Source: Lenisia limosa
Lineage: Eukaryota; Breviatea
Direction of reading: 5' to 3'
Assembly (NCBI GenBank): GCA_001655205.1
Contig: LPNZ01011337.1
Coordinates: forward strand, 1 to 29,109
DNA: 29,109 bases
The notes under the pieces were generated by a model. It worked only from the letters and a program-made list of their open reading frames with translations. It was not told the origin of the DNA and did no database searches. Of the stretch, positions 11,271 through 22,200 are shown one piece after another. Within the stretch, counting starts at the first letter, position 1, and every line of letters starts with the position of its first letter. The translations under genes were made by a program, and so were the position numbers.

Positions 11271-11839
11271 AATTTAACTTAAGAAGTGAAAGGGTCCTTT
11301 CCCCTCTGAAATATAGATTCACCAAATTTCTCACTTCAATCTATCATTTGTTACTCCCTATAACATCGGTATATATAATATTAAAGGCAATTCAATGGCA
11401 GTTTATAACTGGGGAGGGCTACTAGACTGAATAATTAGTAACTGGCCCACAAAAGAAGAGATATTATTATGCTATAGATAGAAGGTATCCTCTGAGCTCG
11501 TATTTTCTCCTCAATTAGGGGAAGAAAGGGTGAAAGTGAAATGCAAAAAAGTTGTTAGATAAGTGCATTTTTTTCCTGGGGGTTTGTCTCATTTTGCCCC
11601 TATAAATGAAAGCAAGGACGTGTTGGCGTATTTGCCATTTATATTTATTTGTTGTGGCGTGTATGTGTCATGTTAGTTGACATTTAGAAAGGGCCAACTG
11701 GAAGTGAAAGCAGATTTTTTCGCATATCCGTATATTCACGATTGTACATTAATAGCTGAGCATTCCCCTTAGAATAGTATTAGAAATAGTTGAAATAGTA
11801 GAATGCTTTGGTAAAAGACCGGATCCATAGCTTCACAAC
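11271..11839. promoter_or_regulatory. Divergent promoter region between PPP4R4-like and the receptor-like gene
   Basis: These 569 bases separate the start codons of two genes transcribed away from each other. The stretch is AT-rich, with several short TATA-like runs (for example TATATAATATTAAA near 11371) and T/A tracts. No open frame here has support. A shared or bidirectional promoter is inferred from geometry alone. Confidence 0.5.
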
Positions 11840-14800
11840 ATGTTTGTCAGACCAGCAGTGGTGCTCTTTGCACTTCTGGGCCTTCTCTTGCAGCCAGTCC
11901 TATCAAGTGGGGGGGGGGGGGGNNNNNNNNNNGGACAGGTTTTTCTCTTCTCGGAGGAGGTGACTGACGGCTCATTAGTTGTGTCTCCGTTCCCTTTCCC
12001 TGAGTCTTCGTTCACTGTTGAGTTCGTGACGAGAACATGGCGTATGTTTACGAGCTTGGCGGATATCATGTGTAAAAATGGCTATCAATTTGGTGACACC
12101 CCCTTCCCTGACTCCATCATCTGAGATTTGTAGTGTTTTCCAAACACTCTGGTGATGCTTTGTGAATAGTGGGTTTAGTCCAAAACTTGAATATTGTGAA
12201 CATTNNNNNNNNNNNNNNNNNNNNNNNNNNNNNNNNNNNNNNNNNNNNNNNNNNNNNNNNNNNNNNNNNNNNNNNNNNNNNAGTTTCGATTTCGAAGGTT
12301 AGTTCAAACATCTCATATTACTTACTGTCATTATTTGGCATGCCTCCTGATTTACTCCCCAGGAGAGGGAGAACTAGCACCGGAGGACTTTACACTGGTC
12401 AAAACAACCAATTTGACCCATGCCCTTGTAAGCTCAATTTATTGCAATACAATGCACTAGGCACACACGATTAGACATAGTGTTGACTAAATATGATATG
12501 ATTCTTTTTTTGTCCAATTTCCCACTGTTTAGTACGAGTTCACAATCCACCGCATGGGTGTGCTCTACGCCGACTTGCGTGTCGGCCCAGTTCCGCTCCA
12601 AAACGGGCCTTGGCGCGTGGACGTGGCGCCATGTTGCCCTGCAGGCTCGTATCTCCGGTCTCTGTCAGGGCCTTGTGAAGCTTGCCTTCCAGGGACGATC
12701 TCAACTGTTCCCATGGTGCTCGGGTGTGAATCGTGCCAAAATGGTGGGCTAGATACAACTTAGGATTTAAAATATAATATTGAATATGGGCTGCTTTTGA
12801 TTCTAACCTCCTGGAATGTTTACGCCCCAGGTTACTACCAAAAATACAGCGGGAAAACTTCCTGTTCTCCCTGCCCCAAAGGCCGCACATCAGTCGTTGG
12901 CGCAACTGTGGGGCTTCTGAAGGCAAATACTGCTTTTCTTGATATAGTGTTGTTTTCCATATTGCTATTTCATTGCAAACTCCGTGTGACAACTTAGAGC
13001 TGCTACAAATGCCATTGGAAGTACTACTGGGACCCTGACCGGCTGTGCCATCGTTGTCCTGGAGGTTCGGAAGAAAAAAATCGACAATTATGTTACATAT
13101 AAGAGTTATGCTTTCTTTTTGTTTCATAATCCCTCGCCCTGTGGCCCTTGAGTACAGAGGACATAGCATATGATATATTATATTATTAATACTAAAGCCA
13201 GACATTGGGCTGTTGTGAAGCCATAATTGTTCACTCTTTAGACACAAGAGCGCCTGCTAAAGCGTGGTCCTACATTACGTCATGGTAGGGTGTTTGGCCT
13301 GTGTTTGATATCTTCAGCTTTTGCAGCACAGGGTATTGGGGCGAGCCTTACACGCCAATTTGCACCCTATGTCCGGACAACGCAGATTGCAAAATACGCT
13401 ACAACCACATCCCTTCTTGTCATGCCGGTGGGCGGACTTGGTAATAAGTTTCACTTCAGACAATAAAGACCGATAAAATATCGAATTGTATGAGTTCTGT
13501 TAAGTTGTTTTGGAAAACTCTAAATCAACCATGAATATAGCCAGTTGAGTGCTGTATTGGGTGTAGCCAGTTGAGTGCTGTGTTGGGTGGAGCCAGTTGA
13601 GTGCTGTATTGGGTGTATTTTAATATCTCTTCAGGTTACGAGTTTGATGGGACATTATGTGTCATCCCGCCGATGCTGTCCTTGGAGTACTCAGGGATAT
13701 CGAACTCCACTGTCGGCGCTCTGAACATGGTACATTCAGGGGTCGAAATAGTATCAACAGACTATAACCCAAGCCTGAGGGGAAGTCCATTGGATAAACC
13801 CAGTTCCTTCAGGCCCATGTAACTTGTTACATACAGGGAAGAAGCTGGTTCTACCAGAAAAAGTGACGATTGTAGGTGACCATCACGCCGCACTCACGCG
13901 AAGGTCCACATCCGGAAGGGGGGCTTGATTTCAACTGTAATATCGAACGAATGGACGGCAGTGTTATCCACAAATTGGCCGTTAATGACAGTGGGGGTTT
14001 CTGTTGACTCGGTGTGCACAATATCTTTGCGTGATTGTATCTAAAAGAATCCCACTATCTGAAGAATTTTTGAACTAACTGAGCAGCCGGTACTGGCCTG
14101 TACACCTTCGAATACGAGCTACTGGAACCCGGAGCAATGGTGCTCAACTGCAGCCTCAATATGACGAACCCTCCCATACATGCACCCAACACAACGTCTA
14201 GCGTGGGGGTGGGGGGCACGTTCCACAATTATTGTAACATACCATCATTTCTACTTTTGAGCACAATCTAAGTTAATTCGCAATAAGCAAACTTATATAA
14301 TACATGTATTTGGATTGCTTGCTGGTTGTAACATCTTAAACATGATGGCCTCAGCAGATTCTTCTTTTTTTGTAGATTTTTATTACATTTTTAGTCTGAG
14401 CATTACATGTTCAACAATTCGCTTTCCTTTTTCAGTGTTGTTGTTGGAAGCCCCTCCATTGCGAGTACCGCTGACGGGATCACAAATGTAAGAATCGCAA
14501 ATGTCTATTGGACTTGTTTACCACTGAAATTCTCGATAATTACTCTAAATATCAATATTCCCAAGGGCTTTTCCGAAAAGAAAGTCCCCATTGAACCCTA
14601 AGACTGATGATATTCAGGGCATCCTAGGTGAGGCTAAAACATTCACTGTGAGAACGCGCGACGAGTTTGGAAACATCTTCCCTTTCTACACGCCAGGCTT
14701 TAGAGGTCTGGCTTGTGGCCTGTGGTCATCTGTTTATAGCGATGGAGTTGATCGCTTCGTCCAGCATTCGCTGTACTGTCTTCTCTTACCACACAGTGGA

Positions 14801-17800
14801 GTTCAACAACGCCAACACACCCTCGGTGAATGTCAATGCAACGGATCTCATGTATAGGTATGGAAGTGTGCTTCTTCACATTTTAGCTTGAATTACATGT
14901 CAAACGGCCAGTTTATTGCGACCTATACGCCCTCAGTTGCCGGATTCTTCAACATCAGAGTGTACCTGAACGACACTGAAGTTCAGGATTCGCCTTATAA
15001 CGGTTTGCTACAGAGAGGTGTTTGATACTGCCTTTCAAAAGTTAGATTGGTTGCAAACCTGTTCCTGAATTCCCTCTTGATTACGTAGTGATGTGGGCAC
15101 CACCATGCTCAGTCGGTAGCGAACTGCTCACGTCCACCGGCCCGTGTCAGCCTTGCCAAGACGGTGTGCTTGGAGCTCTTACTGACCCATTTGGGTCTCT
15201 TAAGCCTGAAGTGCAGGATTTATGGTGTTGAATTATATTCTCTTGTGGATGAAATCAGCTAGTTCTCAAACTTCAGGATTCGTCTCGAACGAGGTCAATG
15301 CGATTCTGTCGTGTACGCAGTGTCCTGACGGTACCGCCCCCGCTACTAATCAAACACTCTGCTTACCTTGCAAGGAAGGATACTATGCAAGCAATGGTAT
15401 GACGGGCGTTTCGGCATCGAAGAGCAGTTCATTAGTTCAAAAAGCTACGATAATAGTAGCCCAGTGACCCACAATGTAGGGACATCAAGCTGCAACCCTT
15501 GCGAATTAGGCCAGTTTGCCATTGAAGTATCCAGTGATGAATGTGAGCACTGCCCCTCGGGAACAACCACCAGTAATATTGCGCCTCTTCATTGCAGCAA
15601 TGGTTAGTTTCTAATTTTCGGTATAATATTTTTACAGTCACAATATGCAATTTTCCTATTTTACAAGTTTGCTTTTGCTTCTGGTTTTCTTTCGATATTT
15701 CCTTCAATCAGCTACTTTTACACCTAGTTTCTGCCTCTCTGGGACCTTTGGCTCGTTCAACACCACTTGCACGGCATGTCCCCTCAACGCAGACTGCCCT
15801 TACGCCAGCATCCTGCCAACCTGCTATTATGGTTACGAACTGACTAACAACACGTTGTGCTCTCTAATCCCTTCTTCTGCTGAGCATACAGAGCTACCAG
15901 AGGTATTGGGGCTTCACATATTGTGGGCTTCCATGCGGATCATCAAGACCAATTAACATTAGATTATGTATCAGGTCATCATGAAGGCCGTTGGGCGAAG
16001 TCCCTATCTATGATACTAAGATAATGATATGATGGGAGCTCAGTATGAGAAGCTGCCAACATTTGGATATTGCCAGAAGGTCGTTTTCATCATGCACAGC
16101 AGACCCCACCTGAGACCTTATTTCCTCAGCATATTTTAACAAACCAGATTTCTGATGTTGTTGCTGAAGACTTGATTACTTTCGAAATTGACGTTATGAA
16201 CAGAAATGGCAAAAAGCAGGTTTGCACCCTGTGTTTTTTGATATAATAACATAGTGTTGCTCTTCCATCACACCGTTCCTCTACAATTTTTGCCCAATCT
16301 GTTCTTTCCTGACGCTATAGATCATTGGAGGCGATAATGTCGTAGTTATGCTCACCAATGACAAGTACCCTGACCAAGTCATTGCTGGTGGCTCCTTGAG
16401 TATCTGCTTGAAATAGTTGCTCGATCTGTAAAAAAAGCTTAGTTTTCTTTCCCTTTCTCACTTCGCAGTCGTTACTTCTCGAAGACCAATACACCGGGGT
16501 CTACAAACTGGCGTTTACTCCAACCGTTGCTGCGTAGGCCTTGGATAGAACACATTCTCCACACAAGCAGTATTGGTCCCGTTTTTATTGTTTCAGGAAT
16601 TGGAAAGCACGTGCAAGCCTGAAGACTCCATCTTCTGAGACCAAATTCATCATGGTTAGCCCCCGATTGCTTCTTTTGTTTGTTTCCCAGATCTTTTGAT
16701 CTAAATCCAAAATATTCTGTCTTTTGCTCTGTAGTCCCATGCTCATACCGTAGAACTCACCCAGATTCTTCACTGTATTACCCGGACTCCCATACTCTGA
16801 CACAAGCCTGTCTCAGGTAAAATGTGACAAGATTCATCGATTTACCCCTGGATATACCTTAGAGATCGATATTCCGACTTAAGCATAATGCTGCCCAATG
16901 ATCGCGTTTATTAACTCAACCAGGACCTGTTACAAACTGCGACTCAGGCCCACTCAAAGTACAACATCACTGTGTCCGCAATGGACCACTTCAGTAACCC
17001 CTACGTCGACACCAACTATCGCTTCCATGTCTTTGTATGCTGGTCATCTGATATGTACGTGTTACTCCCATTTCCCCGTTTCTCTTTCCCCCTTCAGTAG
17101 TTTACCCCCTCCTCCAGGTATCCAGCCCCAATACTGTGGTCACGTTCCTGGGAAACTGCAGCCATCTTGGCGAAACAGATCATTCCGTAACAAACGCAAC
17201 CGAAAGTACCTTAGACGTTCTTCTGGAATATTCCGTAATTGGCCACATGCATTTGGTTTGCAATGGGTCTCAGGATTTCAATACAATAGTCCGGGATTGT
17301 TATCAGGTAAAAGAAGGCTATCCTATTATTCCAAGACCATTACTTCTTAGATATCGTTAACTGTTGCTACGCCAGCAGTGACTCTTGTCAGTATCAAAAC
17401 ATCGGGCAATTCATCCGAGCCTTTGGCCGACTTTCCTTTCACCCTCACATGGGCACCTGAGTGTGGTGAAGGCAACTTCCTCTTAAGGTACGTCTGTTGC
17501 TATCCTTCTGCTTCAGTTTCTTGCTTTTTGAGATATCTTGGTATAGGTACCCTCAAGACATAGCATATCATAATATGTATTATATTATCTATAGTATTAT
17601 GTATATTATATCATACACTGTGTATATGTTTGTCTCTGCATATTAGCCCTCACCGTTCAGTCCCATTGGGCCGTGTCAGCCATGCCCGATAGCGCAGTAT
17701 CAGCCCACAAGCCAAAGTGATGCCTGTCTCGAGTGTGCTGCCAATCGCACAACCGCCTCTGTCGCCTCCGTTGTCATTGACCAATGGTTGGCGGTAATAA

Positions 17801-19255
17801 CAGCCTAGATTAATTGGTGTTTGGAAGTAATAACACACTAGATTAAATGACCAACAGTAGGAATAAGTTTATTACTACTGGGGAGTTTCAGCGAAAATGC
17901 CCATGATACAAATAACATGATGCTCTACTAAATTACCGAAACCACACCAATGGGTTGATTTACACCCCCCTTCATCTCGCGGTATTTCTCTTCTTTTTTG
18001 TGTATACTGCCTCTACTTCAACACTCTCCTCCAACCTGACCTTTTAGCGGGTGCGAAGAGGGCACCTACGGACCCGCCGACCTCATCGAAGGGCGTTGTC
18101 TCGCGTGTCCCCTGTTTGCCAACTGCACAGTGGGATCGCGGCAACCGAGATGCCAAATGGGGTATCGGCTCATCGGCTCGGACCACGAGAGCTACCAATG
18201 CGTTCCGAAGGATACCGACCCGATGTTGTAAGTGGCGTCTTTTCCCAGTAAGTCTATTCAAATTGTCCCAAATATGGAAGGTGTGAACTTTATTCTATGC
18301 AATTGGTTATATGATATGTGGTACTTTGTGATAGTTTACACCTGTACATTGTGTTGCTGTTTGCCGTCACCATGTAGGACGAAATTGACATCTGACACTG
18401 AGCGCCAAGCCGGAGACGTCATCGCTGTTACACTTCAGGTACTCGTAATCAAACACAATATGTACCGTTACATATCACCCATTCCATATAATATAACTAT
18501 ACAGCCGTACAGTAGCGACGGTGACCGTCGAGTCACCGGGAGTGAGCAGTGGCGGGTGCGTTTGGTGGCCCCCCACCATGACCTTCCAAATGTGGAAATC
18601 TATGTGAGCCTTCGGAGGAAATCAAAGACTGTGGAAATAAATTTCCTTTGGTTGTTTTGATAATCATAATATCATATATTATTAAAGCTATATCTGCTAA
18701 CAGTTTGTTACAGTTTTATACCCTTTCCCTCCAATGTCATCAAAAAACATTTCCCTAGGAATCAGTTGCTCCGAGCAGCACTACTTACTGGGAGGTTGGC
18801 ACCGGTCCTGACTTAACCACCCTGGTCATGGGGGGTACGAACGTGTCTGTTTCCTACGTCGAATTCAAAGACAATGGTTGGTCATGAAGCGGGGGAAATA
18901 TATACATGTAGTATATTATCCTTGCTTCACTTATTCCTTGATAACTAGTGAAATATTTTCCCGCGCTTCCCACTTCTCCATGACATGTACAATCAAAAGC
19001 ATTCACACTATGCAGCCGATGGGGAATACAGTATCTCCTTTGTACCCCAAAGAGTCGGGCAATATAGAGTGTTCGCAGACTTCTTCCCTGCAGCCTCGCG
19101 GTCTTTGGAGTTTGTCGCTACGCCGGTGGCGGTTTTGATATCCGTTACGGCCGGCCCGACCTCAGCATCGTCCACCGCGGTGTGGGGCCCTGGACTCCTG
19201 GACAGCCAGGCTTTCGTGACTACCACAGTCTTCGTGCGCCCTACTGACAAGTTCG
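11840..19255 (+). other. Ectodomain of the receptor-like gene: GCC2/GCC3-type Cys repeats alternating with filamin-like Ig repeats
   Basis: After the signal peptide a beta-rich segment leads into Cys-rich ephrin-receptor-like (GCC2/GCC3) units. Examples are CCPAGSYLRSLSGPC (exon 12533-12743), GYYQKYSGKTSCSPCPKG (12831-12907), and CYKCHWKYY with CHRCPG (12998-13064). The unit CTQCPDGTAPA is at 15277-15396, CNPCELGQF at 15465-15602, CQPCPIAQYQ at 17647-17786 and CLACPLFANC at 18048-18227. Between them lie filamin-type Ig strands. Examples are YTFEYELLEPG (14087-14219), AKTFTVRTRDEFGN (14618-14705) joined to GQFIATYTPSVAGFF (14887-15002), and TGVYKLAFTPTVA (16469-16533). Others are YNITVSAMDHFSN (16924-17034) and ADGEYSISFVPQRVGQY (19016-19255). 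Many NxS/T sites suit a secreted, glycosylated domain. I count about four or five filamin-like units. Confidence 0.82.
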
Positions 19256-22200
19256 GTAATGTCAATCTTGGAGGGTGGGTCGATGAGACCAGTCCAACAT
19301 GCTTATCAAGGAGCTATTGAGTGATTCTGACTTTTATCATACCATAATATCACTCTTGGATCATTAGATGGAGGAATCTCTCCACTGTTCTTCGTTTAAA
19401 CATTACAGGCCTGTTCGCTCTCAACATTGAGGCCCTTGCGCTGCCTTGCATGGTCCCCACGACCTACTACACGCTGTACCTCCTCAAAATGATGATCCCG
19501 ATCCTGGTCCTTCTTGTCATTGTTGTTGGAAACGGCATCATGATGGGTGCGTGGGGATATATACGCTTTTTTTGACTGTTCTATTACCATAAATATTGCT
19601 CTTCATCAACATGATAGTAGACGGGTAATCCCCAACTGTTGAAGATCAAATGCAATATTCTCTCATAATCGTGATGGTGTGGACGGCTTCAGCCAGATAC
19701 AACCTTGTTTCTTTATTTCTCATTGCTATATAATATTTAACGAATCAGTGATCTCTATGGCCAGTAACTTCCGGGCACACCACTCGGTGCGGGACGTTAC
19801 CGGTGTGTCCGTAGCCAGCAAACACAGGGTCTTCTTCGTTGTCTCCATCAATATGTTCATCTTCTTTCTGACAGTCTTGTATCCCATCATGGCGGTTACA
19901 AGTAAGCATGAATCATAATAGTATTACCACATCAACAGTTTAGACTGCTAGGATGATAACTTCAGTTTCAACATTTTTTCGCCTCTCATGACTGTAGCAA
20001 TGCTGTTCTTCAAGTGCACACAACAGGCCGATGGTGTCTATACCCTGGACGAGGGGCCTTCAAGTTTGCTCTCCTTGCTCTTTGTGCCATCTTTTATCTT
20101 CAAAACGATAAGAGAAGAAACCACATCACTGACTCTTCAGACATCTGCTACGACAGTGAATGGTGGTCATGGTTCCCACTGGTCGTCCTCAGTGGTGTGG
20201 TCTATGGCCTCGGCATCCCTTTCTTGGTGTTCGGAATCCTCTATTCTTCAAGGAACAAGCTGGATTCCCCGAAGGTCTGTTCATAACACGAGACAAAACA
20301 CGATATTTTGTTTTTCGTTTAACTTGACCCAATATTTAGATTCGGGCCATGTTTGGAGCGCTGTACCTCCGTTACCTTCGGCGATTCTACCTCTACGAAC
20401 TCACCGTAATCATCCGAAAAATGCTTATTGTCGCGTCCTTCTTGTTCTTCTCCAACGTCATCTTCCGAATTACGTTCTCACTGGTCACGATATTCGCCTT
20501 CTACTCCCTGCACCTTGTGTACCGCCCATATGAGAGGAACGTAAGCACCTACCTGTTTTTGAAATATTATACATGTTCTGATGGCAATGACTAACAACTC
20601 AGGTGCTGATTCGCCTTGACTTTGTATCACTCTTCACATGCTACTCCATCCTCTTCGCAGGCCTTCTGTTCTACAATGGCCTACCCAATGACGTATGCGG
20701 GCATGCACCTTTTTTTGCTCTATTGAAACTAGGACCATAGAGATTCAGCGGTTTACTACACAAAAGAACATCCACAAAAAACGACAGAAACAGGAGGACT
20801 TCACGAACACACTTAGATAAATCGGTTGTTTTGAGAATAAGACAACTTACAATAAATAGGCAACATGAACAAGAAAATTTATATATATACTACATGTATA
20901 TATATATAATATGCATTGATTCGAGATGGGGGAAACAAATACACATTAGGACCGTATGATTTAAGGCTTAAAGGGTCTTAGTCTTCATCTCGGGGATGAC
21001 ACAGGGATTGCAGTTTCAAAGTGTGGAGCGCTATAGTCCTCTTCATTGGCGACACCTCTATGAACACTTATCTGTGTCATTTCGCGAAAATGGGTCATTT
21101 TTGTTGATTTTTTCGGCTATTATATTGTAAATGGGTCCTCTCTACACAATGAGGGGTTGTACCAGGGATATATTTGTTATTTTCCCGACTTTTTTTTGAA
21201 GACTTTTTTGAAAAACTTGCATCTGGAATGAAATAGGGGGTTTCCTTTCGGCTACGGTCATACTCTGGGGGTCATCGCGCATCCCGTTCGCTCTGCGAGC
21301 GAACGCAAGCCCCAGCAGGCCTTGGTAGTACTGACGTCGGAGACGAGTCGGGAAGGCAGGGTACTGTAGTTTTTTTTTCTTTTTTTGTTTCTTTTCTTTT
21401 TTTCTTACTAAAACAGTACGCCTTCAACACCATCCTCTACGGCTGCATCATCCTGCTGTTCCTGTCCCTGGCCTACTTTGTCAAGCAGATTTGGGTCGAA
21501 ATCACCAGCTTCAGATTGAGGCACATCCAAGCCAAACAGAAGGCTAACGAGGTCGGATGTATTCTCTTTTGGCCCTTAGACCTCCTTCTGATATTTGAAA
21601 CTTCATGTTGATAGTANNNNNNNNNNCTAATTTTCTCGTTTCTTCGCATTTCACTTTCTTAGGATCTGCTAAATAAGGAAGCTGACGGGCCTTTTGCTGT
21701 GCTGGAGAACAAGTTCAAGCCTTTCCTCTATTTCTCGAGTATGTTGGCAAATAAGAAGCGGGGTGAATGCTTCATTTCCCTTCCCATACAAGATACGTAT
21801 TGATGAAAATAGTGATGAAAATATGATTCCCCCACCCTTCGTTTTGTCATTTGTTGCCACCAAAAAATGTTTTCTCAGTAACAGGTAGGACTTCACTTCG
21901 GTTCGAAAAATACCGGTACAATGAAGATTTATCGAGAAATTCAGTCCCGAGGTGAAACTCAAGTAATACTCCCCCCCCCCCCAAACACACTCCTGTTTTG
22001 NNNNNNNNNNNNNNNNNNNNNNNNNNNNNNNNNNNNNNNNNNNNNNNNNNNNNNNCTGCCGTCGCATTCATTGCAAACTTCCGACCCGGGGCTCTTCAAG
22101 GTATGTGGCTAAAGAGGGCGCGTCAAGGTACGGGGATAAAGACCGCTTCAAAGACTACAGCTCTCATTCGAACATTCTACTATTTCTTCTGAACACTCCG

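Larger units (their letters stand above)
19409..21551 (+). other. Multi-pass membrane block of the receptor-like gene
   Basis: Exons 19409-19546, 19749-19901, 19998-20063, 20141-20274, 20340-20540, 20603-20692 and 21417-21551 encode about seven hydrophobic helices. They include MIPILVLLVIVVGN, VFFVVSINMFIFFLTVLY, FPLVVLSGVVYGLGIPF, MLIVASFLFF, LVTIFAFYSLHLVYRPYE, LFTCYSILFAGLLFY and LYGCIILLFLSLAYFV. The marker ICYDSEWW before the third helix and LYLRYLRRFYLYEL before the fourth are typical of the membrane block that follows GCC2/GCC3 and filamin repeats in large protist membrane proteins, as far as I recall them. The spacing is loosely TRP/polycystin-like. Channel function is not shown. Confidence 0.75.

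Noticed and set aside
12540-13247. 235-codon minus-strand open frame
   Set aside because: It is the antisense shadow of several receptor exons with clear Cys-rich repeats on the plus strand.
15970-16010. Extra receptor exon after GTATCAG
   Set aside because: It reaches a stop after 12 codons with no donor before it, so I left it as intron.
16731-16753. Acceptor at 16731 for the exon ending at 16816
   Set aside because: It gives a stop codon in the required phase. The next acceptor (CCGTAG, exon from 16754) restores a filamin-like strand with correct phase.
19988-20533. 181-codon plus-strand open frame
   Set aside because: It crosses an intron. The real frame switches at 20063/20141 and continues as ICYDSEWW and the membrane helices.
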